NCBI GenBank assembly: GCA_022766605.1
Contig: JALEOH010000008.1
Span: 62,001-126,000 of the forward strand
Direction of reading: 5' to 3'
Source: Ezakiella sp.
GTDB lineage: Bacteria > Bacillota > Clostridia > Tissierellales > Peptoniphilaceae
Length of the DNA stretch: 64,000 nucleotides
Shown: one piece after another, positions 18,274-27,421 of the stretch
Layout of the letters: the number at the start of each line of letters is the position of its first letter
How positions within the stretch are numbered: position 1 is the stretch's first letter
Notes under the pieces: generated by a model
What the model saw: only the letters and a program-made list of their open reading frames with translations
Told to the model about the DNA's origin: nothing
Database searches by the model: none
Program-made: the position numbers and the translations under genes

Positions 18274-19020
18274 TTATTTCCTAAAAACAAACAGATACTC
18301 ATGGGCAATCAACAAAAAATTATATTTTATGCTATTGGTTTTCCAGTATCCGGTTGCTTTGCAGTTATGTTGTTCTTTAATAATCGTTTCTTTTAATGTA
18401 AATCCCTCATCGATAAATTTTTGCATAACATTAAAAGCAAGTGGGATCATACACCCATGCTTCCGAGTGTCTCCCATCAAAACTGCACAATATTTCCCAG
18501 TTTTTAAAACACGGTATGATTCTGAAGCAACTTTTCGCATCTCTTCTAAAAAATCTTCAATTTTAAGTCTTGATATATCTTCTTTTATATCTTCACTGTA
18601 CTTTATAATATTAGCATATGGTGGATGAGTGCATATTAAATCAATACTTTCATTATCAATAAAAGAAAGGGATCTTGCATCCCCTTTTTTTATATATACT
18701 TGTCCTTTTGCCCCTTCATGCACAAAAGATGTTTTATTAATACATCTTTCTATAGCTATATCATTAATATCAACACCAATAATATTTCTATTTAGTAGCT
18801 TTGCCTCAACAAGTGTAGTACCACCACCAGCAAATTGATCTAATACCAAATCCCCTTCCTTAGAGTATCTTAAAATTATATTTCTAGGAATATAAGGAGA
18901 CCAATTGCCTCTCCACTTTGCATCATGTGTTGCCCAACTACCTCTTTTAGGAAATGACCAATGAGTAGTCATCTCTAATTCAAAATTATCTGGTTCCCAA
19001 TGTTTTATTTGCTTATCCAT
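18274..19020 (-). CDS. second DNA methyltransferase of a DpnII-type system (DpnA-like)
   Basis: Beta-class amino DNA methyltransferase of 248 residues. The SAM-binding motif DQFAGGGTTLVEAKLL is near residue 60 and follows the target-region segment RGSWATHDAKWRGNWSP, the permuted order of beta-class enzymes. The catalytic tetrapeptide appears as HPPY (in CTHPPYANI), where DPPY or SPPY is usual. DpnII-family systems often carry a second methyltransferase that protects single-stranded or unusual substrates. Its start overlaps the endonuclease stop. Assignment as DpnA-like is by context. Confidence 0.8.
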   Translation of the reverse strand: MDKQIKHWEPDNFELEMTTHWSFPKRGSWATHDAKWRGNWSPYIPRNIILRYSKEGDLVLDQFAGGGTTLVEAKLLNRNIIGVDINDIAIERCINKTSFVHEGAKGQVYIKKGDARSLSFIDNESIDLICTHPPYANIIKYSEDIKEDISRLKIEDFLEEMRKVASESYRVLKTGKYCAVLMGDTRKHGCMIPLAFNVMQKFIDEGFTLKETIIKEQHNCKATGYWKTNSIKYNFLLIAHEYLFVFRK

Positions 19021-19880
19021 TACAATATAATCCTTTTAATTATTCCAGATTCTAAATCACTTATATTATATAAATGCTCCATTGCGTCAAATGTTTCTTC
19101 TAAATTATGTCGCGCACTTTTCCAACCTGCTCCATCTGTAATCCAAACGAACTGTAACTCAGTCATTTTTTTTACATCAGTAGCAATTTGTTTATAACTT
19201 CTGGCAGTTTCATTTAGTTTCGAACCTCCAGATTCATAATAGTTGGTCTCAATTAAATAAATTTTATTATCTGTCTTTATAACAAAATCAAATCTCTTCT
19301 CAGTCTTTCCATTATTAGAGATGCAAGAAAGATCAATATTGAACAAACTTGTAAGCCTACTAATTTTAATTTCCTTATAGTAGCTGACATTACGCACAAA
19401 CCCAGCATCTTGAATATATCTCTCAACTAAATCTTCCATGAGGTGTCCTCTTCGATTTTTACGTCCATTAGAATCCAAACCAGTTTCAACACCAGTAACA
19501 TAATCAATAATATTGCTAATAAGATGATTTTTTAGAAGGTCAAAAAGTCCAGTTTCTCTCATAAATAACTTATACTCGCATAACTGATTTTTTGATTCCA
19601 TAAAATTAAAAGAATACAATCTATTCTCATATGCAATATTTAATTCCGTTGCTCTGACCGCCAACAATATGGGAATGCATTTTAAAACCTCAGGATAATT
19701 TCTTATAAGGTTGTCAAAATCATCCTCAATATTACTCGCTCCGATTAATGAATTCAATAGACTCAATTCTAATCTAATATTATCAACATTATGATATATT
19801 TTATCAAAATTAGTATAAAAATTAAATGTAGTTAAATCCTTCTTGAATGTTGAAAACCACTTATTAAAATCTCTTTGCAT
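19020..19880 (-). CDS. DpnII/MboI-type restriction endonuclease (GATC)
   Basis: 286-residue protein resembling the DpnII endonuclease family. It begins FNKWFSTFKKDLTTFNFYTNFDKIY and has a conserved GRKNRRGHLMEDLVERYIQ block. A nuclease core follows with KRFDFVIKTDNKIYLIETNYY, consistent with a PD-(D/E)xK-like D...ExN site, then GSKLNETARSY. It is flanked by an alpha-class Dam-type methylase and a beta-class methylase, the arrangement of DpnII-like systems, so the predicted target is unmethylated GATC. The specificity is inference. Confidence 0.88.
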   Translation of the reverse strand: MQRDFNKWFSTFKKDLTTFNFYTNFDKIYHNVDNIRLELSLLNSLIGASNIEDDFDNLIRNYPEVLKCIPILLAVRATELNIAYENRLYSFNFMESKNQLCEYKLFMRETGLFDLLKNHLISNIIDYVTGVETGLDSNGRKNRRGHLMEDLVERYIQDAGFVRNVSYYKEIKISRLTSLFNIDLSCISNNGKTEKRFDFVIKTDNKIYLIETNYYESGGSKLNETARSYKQIATDVKKMTELQFVWITDGAGWKSARHNLEETFDAMEHLYNISDLESGIIKRIIL

Positions 19881-19891
19881 AAAAATCCTCC

Positions 19892-20920
19892 TTAAAAATT
19901 AGATATCAATAACTCTGAAATTCTACCCCTATTATCTGCTTTTGAATTAATCATTCTATTAGCGTCAATTCGTAAAATTTTTCTTGAAGAATACAGCTCA
20001 TCAAAAAAATTATCATCTTTATCCGTATTTTTAGGGTCTGAATTACTTATTAAAATTTTTGCACCTTTAAGATCTATGTCATTGACAAAATTAGCCAATT
20101 CAATTTGTTCTTTATCATCAAAATTTGTACTCGTGTATGAAGTGAAATTTGCAGTTTTTGTTAGTGGACGATATGGCGGATCAATATATACAAAAGTTTT
20201 ATCATCAATAAAATTAGATGACTCTCTATAATCTGCACAATTTATCTCCACATTTTTTAATTTATCTGATACTGCCAATAAATTATCTATATCACATATT
20301 AACGGGCTTTTATATGCCCCCATAGGAACATTAAATTCTCCTTTTTTATTCACACGATAGAGTCCATTAAAACAGGTTTTATTTAAAAATATCATTAAAG
20401 CTGCTCTTTCTACCATTAAGATTTTTTCTTTTGAATTAATAATCTTATTAAATTCTTTTCTTTTCGACAGATAATAATCTTTTCTATTCGCTGTATTTAA
20501 CGGAATAAATTCATCTTGAAGTTTATTCAATTGTACTATTAGCGAAAAAACATCGTCCCTTATAACGGTATATGTGTCGATTAGTATCTGATTGATGTCA
20601 CTTATATATACTTTTTCTAACTTATACATATTTAAAATATCAAATAATACAGCTCCTCCACCTACAAATGGCTCAGCATATTTATTGACAGGGCAGTTGT
20701 CAAAAGGATAATGCTTTCTAATTTCCTTCAATAATTGACCTTTACCCCCAGCCCATTTTAAGAATGGTTTTGAATAACTAATAAGACTGCGTTCTTTACT
20801 ATTTTCGATTACAGAATATCTTAACACATCCACATTACCCGCATTATTTAATATATCTGAACTATTCATTATATTATTTACAGTTTGTTGTTCATTAATA
20901 TAATTCAATTTACACCTCAC
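19892..20920 (-). CDS. Dam-type adenine-specific DNA methyltransferase
   Basis: D12-class N6-adenine methyltransferase. FLKWAGGKGQLL is the SAM-binding motif and VYIDPPYRPL the catalytic DPPY; AEPFVGGGAVLFDI and NKTCFNGLYRVNKKGEFNVP are typical Dam/DpnM blocks. It is expected to methylate GATC and protect the host from the adjacent DpnII-like nuclease. The open frame can start at GTG 20920, but the predicted promoter puts the transcript start almost on that codon. TTG at 20908 has GAGGTG 6 nt upstream and is a plausible true start. Its own promoter allows the methylase to be made first in the cassette. Confidence 0.9.
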   Translation of the reverse strand: MRCKLNYINEQQTVNNIMNSSDILNNAGNVDVLRYSVIENSKERSLISYSKPFLKWAGGKGQLLKEIRKHYPFDNCPVNKYAEPFVGGGAVLFDILNMYKLEKVYISDINQILIDTYTVIRDDVFSLIVQLNKLQDEFIPLNTANRKDYYLSKRKEFNKIINSKEKILMVERAALMIFLNKTCFNGLYRVNKKGEFNVPMGAYKSPLICDIDNLLAVSDKLKNVEINCADYRESSNFIDDKTFVYIDPPYRPLTKTANFTSYTSTNFDDKEQIELANFVNDIDLKGAKILISNSDPKNTDKDDNFFDELYSSRKILRIDANRMINSKADNRGRISELLISNF

Positions 20921-20926
20921 ATGTCT

Positions 20927-20955
20927 ATTATATATTATATACTAGTCATAATCAA
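20927..20955 (-). promoter_or_regulatory. promoter of the restriction-modification cassette
   Basis: TTGATT (20950-20955), 17-nt spacer and TATAAT (20927-20932) on the minus strand, in the 122-nt gap between cbiD and the Dam-type methylase gene. No GC-rich terminator was found in this gap for the upstream cob genes. Confidence 0.7.
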
Positions 20956-21042
20956 TAAAGAATCTTTGCTTATTATCTAATTAATACATTTTTAAATTTA
21001 AAAATAGTATATATAATTTACCAAATGTCAAACGACAAAAAC

Positions 21043-22101
21043 TTAATTATCCTTTAATAATCCTTTTTCCATACTATAGATCATGACCTTGACCTCAATA
21101 TCCTCATCCTTTAGATATTTTTTTATTCTATCACTAGCACCCGATTCCATTAATTTTATCGCTTTCTCATATCCAGCATCGATACAAATATTCATCGCCT
21201 CTTCTGCAGTATTTAGATTGGATATCTTTAATATAAACTCACGCGGAGCATCTATCATAAATAGATAATATACAAATGCTTCCATTCGAGTGTCGCTATT
21301 TTTACTATGAGTATTGAATATGCCAAGTGAGAGTTTTGAAAATTTCCCAATATGGCCCAATAGATATATCTTTTTATATCCCGCCTTATATGCATATTTA
21401 AGAGCTTCTCCTATAAAATTACTCATCTGCGCATGGGGCATATCTATATTGTATTTCGATTTCATCTTCTCTCCATAGTTGCCTGGCACTAGTAATATGC
21501 CCTTATCAAGTCCATATTCCGCTTTATTGACATTTATATCAAGCTCAATTGTCTTTAAGAGAGCGTCTTCGCTCATTGGATAGACTATGCCACTACTTCC
21601 AATAATCGATATTCCACCTACTATACCCATATTTTCATTATAAGTCCTTTTTGCAATCTCATTGCCATTTGGTACATATATCACCACCTCATATGAATCG
21701 TCACTTACTAAATTAAGTGCATCTAATATCATCTTCCGCGGAGTTGGATTAATTGCCTTCTCTCCGATTTTTCCAAATAGTCCTTTTTTGGTAATAATGC
21801 CTATGCCTTCACCGCCGTCTATCGTAGTTGGCCCCTTCTTTTTTCTAAGCTTGGAATAAATAAGAGCTCCATCAGTCGCATCTTCATCGTCTCCTGCATC
21901 TTTTTTTATTGCTGCAACTGCCCACTCCCCTTCCTTATGAAGATCATATACTTTAAGATCTAATTCAATGCCAGCAGGCGTCATAAGTTTAATATTATCC
22001 CTTAAATCATCTTCCAATAATAGTGCAGCGGCAAGACTTGCACCAGCTGCACAAGAGCCTGTGGTATATCCAAGTCTTAATCCATTTTGATATAAATCCA
22101 T
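21043..22101 (-). CDS. cbiD: cobalt-precorrin-5B C1-methyltransferase
   Basis: CbiD methylates C1 in the anaerobic corrin pathway. The 352-residue protein starts with LRLGYTTGSCAAGASLAA, the family hallmark, and contains GGEGIGIITKKGL, INPTPRKMI and GHIGKFSKLSLGIFNTHSKNSD. It lies 1 nt after cbiC and is the last cob gene before the restriction-modification cassette. In many Firmicutes cbiD and cbiE/cbiT are neighbours, so the cassette probably split an ancestral order. Confidence 0.95.
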   Translation of the reverse strand: MDLYQNGLRLGYTTGSCAAGASLAAALLLEDDLRDNIKLMTPAGIELDLKVYDLHKEGEWAVAAIKKDAGDDEDATDGALIYSKLRKKKGPTTIDGGEGIGIITKKGLFGKIGEKAINPTPRKMILDALNLVSDDSYEVVIYVPNGNEIAKRTYNENMGIVGGISIIGSSGIVYPMSEDALLKTIELDINVNKAEYGLDKGILLVPGNYGEKMKSKYNIDMPHAQMSNFIGEALKYAYKAGYKKIYLLGHIGKFSKLSLGIFNTHSKNSDTRMEAFVYYLFMIDAPREFILKISNLNTAEEAMNICIDAGYEKAIKLMESGASDRIKKYLKDEDIEVKVMIYSMEKGLLKDN

Positions 22102-22102
22102 C

Positions 22103-22750
22103 TCAAATGCTTACTCGCAAATCACATTCATATAAAAGCGCATTTACTATACTTGCTGCAACATTGCTTCCACCCTTGGTGCCTATGGTAGTAATCTGCG
22201 GAATATCGGTCTTTCTTAGCTCTTCCTTCGATTCGGCTGCACCAACAAATCCAACTGGCACTCCGATGACAAATAGCGGGTCGCACTTAGCCTCATTTTT
22301 AAGTTCAATCAATCTAAATAATGCCGTTGGTGCATTTCCTATTACAAATATCCTCGCTCCTCTTCTTACCGCTTCCTCTATTGCAACTATTGAGCGTGTT
22401 GTCTCTCTTTTTTTAGCAAGCCCTCTTATATCCTCATCGGATACAAGTGTCATAAGCTCCATATTGGCCTTTAGAAGTGCAAGCTTATTTATTCCCGATG
22501 CAATCATATTGGTATCGGTGTATATATAAGTTTTTTCCTTATTTTTAATGCTTGATTTTATTGCATGCTTTGCTCTTTCTATGAAATCATTTCTAAAATC
22601 TATTATATGACGATATTCCACGTCCCCTGTGGTGTGGATCATCCTCTTTACTATTGCAATTTCGTCTTCATTAAAAAAGACATCTTTTAAACTCTCATCA
22701 ATTATATCCATCGACTTATTTTCTATTTTTTCTGGCTCTTTTATATACAT
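22103..22750 (-). CDS. cbiC: cobalt-precorrin-8 methylmutase
   Basis: Catalyses the 1,5-sigmatropic methyl shift from C11 to C12, giving cobyrinate. The 215-residue protein has MIHTTGDVEYRHII near residue 40, where the conserved His is the proton donor of the family, and further typical blocks YTDTNMIASGINK, IFVIGNAPTALFRL and VGVPVGFVGAAESKEEL. It overlaps the cbiA stop by one base. Confidence 0.94.
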   Translation of the reverse strand: MYIKEPEKIENKSMDIIDESLKDVFFNEDEIAIVKRMIHTTGDVEYRHIIDFRNDFIERAKHAIKSSIKNKEKTYIYTDTNMIASGINKLALLKANMELMTLVSDEDIRGLAKKRETTRSIVAIEEAVRRGARIFVIGNAPTALFRLIELKNEAKCDPLFVIGVPVGFVGAAESKEELRKTDIPQITTIGTKGGSNVAASIVNALLYECDLRVSI

Positions 22751-24021
22751 TATCTCTCTCCAATCAAATTAATTAAAATATCTCTCCAAGCTGCTGGATG
22801 AAAATGAGCAAAAAATCCGTAGGCATTTTTATATCTATATCCATCATACCATCTATCATCTGTGCCCGGCTTATTTATTTCAAAAATCGGCTCATCATCT
22901 ATCTCTACAACGCTTCTATGATATTCACGTGCATTAAATTCATCTCCAATGCTTCCAAGGCCATTATCTTCGAGCAATTTTAAATTGCAATAACCAAAGT
23001 GTTGAAGCTTTTTGGTCATATATGCTCTTCCGTTAAATACTCCTGCCATATCTATATCGTCTAGGCTATTATTTAAATATAAAAATCCACCGCCATAGGC
23101 TATTAACTTGCCGCCAGCTTCTACATATTCTCTTATTGCATTTATCATGGGCTTGTTTTTTGAAAGCTCTTCTTTATAATTTTCAGGATAGCCTCCACCA
23201 ATGACAATTAAATCAGCCTCAGGAAGCCTATCATCATTAAGTGGCGAGAAATATTTTATATTTGCTCTATAGTCTTTGTAGTGGAAGGAAAATGCCTCGT
23301 CATATGCAATAGCATAGCTTAGAATTTTATCGTTATTTATTATTATATTCTCAGCTTGGGACTCGCTTAATTTAATAATTTCATCGACATTAACAAAAGT
23401 ATTTATTAAATCACTCATAAGCTCTATCTTCTCTTCAAATCCATTTATCATCTCTGGCATAAGTAATCCCAATCCTTCGGATTTAATCTCAAGTCTATCG
23501 TCCTTTGGTATATATCCAAGAGCCTTTATTCCCGTATATTCTTCGACTTTCGGGGCGAGCATATTATACAATTTATTACTGATCTTATTGAATATAATGC
23601 CAACTATTTGTCCATCAGAAAAATCTACCATTCCCTTTATCTTTGTAATAGCAGTAAAGGCCTCCCCCTTTGCTTCATATACTAAAATAGTTGGTATGCC
23701 CAGAGTCTTTGCCAAGTGGAAGCTAGAATATTTATAAGTATTTGATAGTCCATCGAAATAGCCCATTACACCTTCCACTAGTTTATAACCATCTTTGCGA
23801 TAAAAATATTCTTTTACTTCCCTTTCTCCCATTAAAAATAAATCCAAATTATTGGCCTCGCTCTTACTTGCAAATTCTAGATATTTGCAATCGATATAAT
23901 CGGGCCCTGTTTTAAAAGCATCTACATCTATATTTCTATTTTTTAAAGCACGGGCAAGCCCTAAAGTCAGCATGGTCTTTCCAGTATTGGAAGATGGGGC
24001 AGCTATCATTAATTTATTCAT
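22750..24021 (-). CDS. cbiA: cobyrinate a,c-diamide synthase with Gly replacing the glutaminase Cys
   Basis: ATP-dependent amidase that converts the a- and c-carboxylates of cobyrinate to amides. The N-terminal ATPase domain has APSSNTGKTMLTLGL (residues 8-22) and FKTGPDYID. The C-terminal class I glutamine amidotransferase domain has VIGGGYPE near 274. The catalytic nucleophile motif, normally AECGG, reads A308-Y-G310-G-G: the Cys is Gly, codon GGC at 23092-23094. The His region (FFAHFHPAAW) remains near the C-terminus. The enzyme should still use free ammonia but not glutamine. At 423 residues it is slightly short. Confidence 0.92.
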   Translation of the reverse strand: MNKLMIAAPSSNTGKTMLTLGLARALKNRNIDVDAFKTGPDYIDCKYLEFASKSEANNLDLFLMGEREVKEYFYRKDGYKLVEGVMGYFDGLSNTYKYSSFHLAKTLGIPTILVYEAKGEAFTAITKIKGMVDFSDGQIVGIIFNKISNKLYNMLAPKVEEYTGIKALGYIPKDDRLEIKSEGLGLLMPEMINGFEEKIELMSDLINTFVNVDEIIKLSESQAENIIINNDKILSYAIAYDEAFSFHYKDYRANIKYFSPLNDDRLPEADLIVIGGGYPENYKEELSKNKPMINAIREYVEAGGKLIAYGGGFLYLNNSLDDIDMAGVFNGRAYMTKKLQHFGYCNLKLLEDNGLGSIGDEFNAREYHRSVVEIDDEPIFEINKPGTDDRWYDGYRYKNAYGFFAHFHPAAWRDILINLIGER

Positions 24022-25063
24022 AAGACTCCTTTCTTAAATTGTTCATTATATCCTTTAATGAATCGATCAAATGGTCATTATTGCTCGCGGACTTTATAGC
24101 AACTCTTATATAATTTCCATTCATATTGCTATAACTAGAGCAAGTTCTTACTAATATATTCCTTTTTAATAATTCGCGAAATATTTCATCTTCGCTAATT
24201 TCATTTAATTTAATAAGAAAAAAATCTGCATCGCTTTTAACAGTCTCTAATCCATCAATATCATCTACAAGCTGCATCATTCTAATTCTCTCAGCTTTTA
24301 TAAATTCACGAGTCCTAGTCTTATATACTTCATCGAATAAAATTTCGCCTGCCTCTTCTAGTAGACTTGATATAGTCCATGGAGCTAAATTATCTTCTAA
24401 TTTTTTTATATCATCAGCTGTTGAAATGGCATATCCAAGCCTAAGGCCTGGCATAGCATAGAACTTGGTCATAGCTCTAATAATATATATTCCATCTAGC
24501 TCACCATAGCTATAAAGCTTATCGGTAAATTCTATAAATGCCTCATCAAGCATTATAGTAAAATCCAGTTTTTCCCTAAGCCTTAATATATAATCTAGTT
24601 CACGATCGATGAGCAGCCTCCCATTTGGATTATTGGGATTGGTAATTATCAATAAACTATATTTATCTAATTCGATTTTATCAAGTGCATCTAGGTCGAT
24701 AGAAAAATCGTCTTTTAAATCAATTTCAAAAAAACTCTTGCCGTGGACCTTTGCCCTAATTTTATATTCACTAAAGGAAGGAGCAAAACTATAAATCTTT
24801 TTAAAACGAGACTCTGCAATGATATTATCTATTAATTCAAGAGCCCCGCTTCCAACTGCGATATTACTACTATCAAGCTTATGAAATCGTGCAATATCCG
24901 ACTTTAATTTACGATAAGAAACGTCGGGATAGCGCTCTATATTTTTTATATTCTCATCTATCATATCATAAAGAGCTTTTGGAGCACCTAGAGGATTGAT
25001 ATTGCTCGAAAAATCAATTATATCTCCATTGCTATATTTAAATATATCCGCTCCATGAATCAT
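24014..25063 (-). CDS. cobD: threonine-phosphate decarboxylase
   Basis: PLP enzyme of the fold-type I aminotransferase family that makes (R)-1-aminopropan-2-ol phosphate, the corrinoid linker. The 349-residue protein opens with DIFKYSNGDIIDFSSNINPLG, the CobD signature that distinguishes it from HisC. It contains ITNPNNPNGRLL, LDEAFIEF, and RAMTKFYAMPGLRLGYA with the Schiff-base Lys (in TKFYAMPG). It overlaps the cbiA start by 8 nt. Confidence 0.92.
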   Translation of the reverse strand: MIHGADIFKYSNGDIIDFSSNINPLGAPKALYDMIDENIKNIERYPDVSYRKLKSDIARFHKLDSSNIAVGSGALELIDNIIAESRFKKIYSFAPSFSEYKIRAKVHGKSFFEIDLKDDFSIDLDALDKIELDKYSLLIITNPNNPNGRLLIDRELDYILRLREKLDFTIMLDEAFIEFTDKLYSYGELDGIYIIRAMTKFYAMPGLRLGYAISTADDIKKLEDNLAPWTISSLLEEAGEILFDEVYKTRTREFIKAERIRMMQLVDDIDGLETVKSDADFFLIKLNEISEDEIFRELLKRNILVRTCSSYSNMNGNYIRVAIKSASNNDHLIDSLKDIMNNLRKESYE

Positions 25064-25066
25064 CGT

Positions 25067-25714
25067 CTACACTCCCTTTCGTCTGGCTATGATCAAGCTC
25101 ATATAATTTTCTTCTTCTAATATTTCATCCACATCAGTTAATATCTTTTGATTATCACTACTTATATTGGATAGATAATATATGTCAAAATCCTTTAGCT
25201 TATCTATTATATCTTTTTTATTTTTATAAGTCTTTAATATAGCAATGCTATCGTATTTCAAATCATCTTCACTTAAATCATCAGTTAAGACGAAGCTCTC
25301 CGATTTTTTTACAAGAGGCAATTTTAGCTCATTTGCCCCTGCAAGAAAGCTCGGGATACCTGGAATAAATTCAATTTCAATATTGCTTGATTTAAATTCA
25401 AAAGTTCTAAATGAAGTCGAATAGATAGTATTGTCTCCTATATTTACAAATGCTCCGCTGCCACCTTCTGGAATATTTTCTTCGATTATATTCATATTTA
25501 ATTTATATATATCATCGTCAACTGCTCCCATAGGATAGTCGAGCATTATAATCTTTGCATCTTTAATATAAGCTCTTGCCGAGTCAAGTGCCATATTCTT
25601 TCCACGATTATTTGGGGCAAAAACCACGTCAACACTTGATAATATTCGTGCCGCCTTTACAGTTAATAGCTCTGGGTCGCCGGGGCCAGTTGAAATTGCA
25701 TAAATCTTTTTCAT
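25067..25714 (-). CDS. cbiL: cobalt-precorrin-2 C20-methyltransferase
   Basis: SAM-dependent methylase, first methylation after cobalt insertion. The 215-residue product begins MKKIYAISTGPGDPELLTVKAARIL, the typical CobI/CbiL N-terminus, followed by VNIGDNTIYSTSFR and FIPGIPSFLAGANELKLPLV. The family usually has GDP.iYST at the second block. It sits between cbiK and cobD. Confidence 0.93.
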   Translation of the reverse strand: MKKIYAISTGPGDPELLTVKAARILSSVDVVFAPNNRGKNMALDSARAYIKDAKIIMLDYPMGAVDDDIYKLNMNIIEENIPEGGSGAFVNIGDNTIYSTSFRTFEFKSSNIEIEFIPGIPSFLAGANELKLPLVKKSESFVLTDDLSEDDLKYDSIAILKTYKNKKDIIDKLKDFDIYYLSNISSDNQKILTDVDEILEEENYMSLIIARRKGV

Positions 25715-25718
25715 ATCA

Positions 25719-26456
25719 TCACCTCTTATCCAATAGAAGATGAAGCTTATTTAGATATAATTCTCTTACATCTTCTAATTCTCCAAGTCCAATTAGCCTT
25801 GCATCAACTTCAATTTCTCTCGCTTCGAGTTGTGATTTCCAACTATCATCATCTCCTGCCATATCGTTTTTGGCATGATCGCCAGCAACCAACATAAAGG
25901 GCTCCAATATGACTTTTTTTATTCCCCTTTTAATTAAATCGGGCAATATATGATCGAGTGATCTTTCTCCTTCGACTGTACCTACATATATATCATATCC
26001 ACGAGCTCTATACTCTTCTTCAATTGCCTCATAGACCCAATCTGCCATATGCGTCGTGCCGTGGCCCATCAAAATCACCGTTTCATTTTTATCAGCAAAC
26101 TCAATCTTGTCTACAAAATTAACAATATCCTCACTAGTTTCAAGAAGTGGCTCGCCCAGTTTTAAATTCTCTTCCTTTGCAAGAACTTCTAGTTTTTCAT
26201 ATTCATATCCGCGAATTATATGAAGTGGAAATATCCTTATATCCTCTACTCCACTATCTTTCAATTCAGAAACCGCCTCCATCTCATTAAAATAATTTAC
26301 TCCTCTTTTTGCCCATATGGATTTAATTATTCTACTTGTAAAGGCAAGCTTCACATTCTCTTCTTCTTTTTTAGCCATATCTACAAATGGCACAATGCAC
26401 TTTTCTAATGTATCCTCATAGCTAGTGCCAAAAGCCGCAACAACAATTCCTCTCAT
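25719..26456 (-). CDS. cbiK: sirohydrochlorin cobaltochelatase
   Basis: Class II chelatase that inserts cobalt into sirohydrochlorin without ATP, the entry step of the anaerobic route. The 245-residue protein has VVAAFGTSYEDT at the N-terminus, FPLHIIRGYEYEKL, LMGHGTTHMADW (first metal-binding His) and EPFMLVAGDHAKNDMAGDD (second metal-binding His). No signal peptide is seen, so it is the cytosolic type. No sirohydrochlorin-forming genes are in the window. Confidence 0.94.
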   Translation of the reverse strand: MRGIVVAAFGTSYEDTLEKCIVPFVDMAKKEEENVKLAFTSRIIKSIWAKRGVNYFNEMEAVSELKDSGVEDIRIFPLHIIRGYEYEKLEVLAKEENLKLGEPLLETSEDIVNFVDKIEFADKNETVILMGHGTTHMADWVYEAIEEEYRARGYDIYVGTVEGERSLDHILPDLIKRGIKKVILEPFMLVAGDHAKNDMAGDDDSWKSQLEAREIEVDARLIGLGELEDVRELYLNKLHLLLDKR

Positions 26457-26464
26457 AAGTCCTC

Positions 26465-27421
26465 CTAATCTAATATATATCCAAATAGCAATATGATTAA
26501 TACCATTATAAGCTCTGAAACTATGACAATTCTATTTGCTAATAATATATCTATGGGTTCAATTTCTTTTAAATCATCTCCAAGATATGCCTTGTCCTCA
26601 ACTACTCCACCATAACTCGCTGGCCCTCCCAATCTTATTCCTAAAAGTCCTGCCATAATCGACTCCGGTATGCCAGCATTGGGCGAGTCGTGCTTCTTTG
26701 CGTCTCGCTTGCCAATTTCATATGCATATCCCACATTGCGATTAAATAATAAGCCAGAACACATGAATAAAAATCCAGTGATTCTCGCTGGAATATAGTT
26801 AGCTATATCATCTAATTTTGCTGCGACTTTCCCAAAATATTCATATCTTTCATTTCGATATCCATAAGTCGAGTCCATGGTGTTAATCATCTTATACAAT
26901 AATCCGCCAGTTGACCCCATAATAGCAATATAAAAAAGTGGTGCAATTATTCCATCGCTTGCATTTTCAGCAACAGTTTCAACAGTCGCCATTATAATCT
27001 CACACCTATCTAAATTGCTTGTGTCCCTTCCAACTATCATCGAAAGAGACTCCCTTGCATCTTGGATTGAAGAGAATAATGCATCATAAACTAATTTCGC
27101 CGACTTTATCAAATCCCTTGCGGCAATAGAAGAATAGATTATATATATCGAGATTATATCAAATAATATAGATATAGAAAAAAAGTCTTTAAATAAAAAT
27201 TCTATAATCTCCATTATAATTATGATCGACAATATATTAAATAATACTACTATGCCTCCGTATTTTAACAGCTCCTCCTCGTCATTTGTCCTTGACCTTA
27301 CCCAGTCTTCTTCATGTTTTAATAGTCTGCCCATAAGCCTTACGGGATGGTAGGGATAGACGGGGTCGCCTATTAAAAAATCTAGCAGCACTGCTATTAA
27401 AATTTGCCATTTTATATCCAT
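26465..27421 (-). CDS. cbiB: adenosylcobinamide-phosphate synthase, membrane protein
   Basis: Integral membrane enzyme that attaches aminopropanol (phosphate) to adenosylcobyric acid. The 318-residue protein starts with ILIAVLLDFLIGDPVYPYHPVRLMGRLL, the family signature, and has several hydrophobic helices, with ETVAENASDGIIAPLFY, DSTYGYRNERYEYFG and KRDAKKHDSPNAGIPES all conserved CbiB blocks. It directly abuts cbiP. Confidence 0.95.
   Translation of the reverse strand: MDIKWQILIAVLLDFLIGDPVYPYHPVRLMGRLLKHEEDWVRSRTNDEEELLKYGGIVVLFNILSIIIIMEIIEFLFKDFFSISILFDIISIYIIYSSIAARDLIKSAKLVYDALFSSIQDARESLSMIVGRDTSNLDRCEIIMATVETVAENASDGIIAPLFYIAIMGSTGGLLYKMINTMDSTYGYRNERYEYFGKVAAKLDDIANYIPARITGFLFMCSGLLFNRNVGYAYEIGKRDAKKHDSPNAGIPESIMAGLLGIRLGGPASYGGVVEDKAYLGDDLKEIEPIDILLANRIVIVSELIMVLIILLFGYILD

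Noticed and set aside
18274-20920. complete mobile element or prophage carrying the R-M genes
   Set aside because: No transposase, integrase, terminal inverted repeats or clear target duplication was found at its edges.
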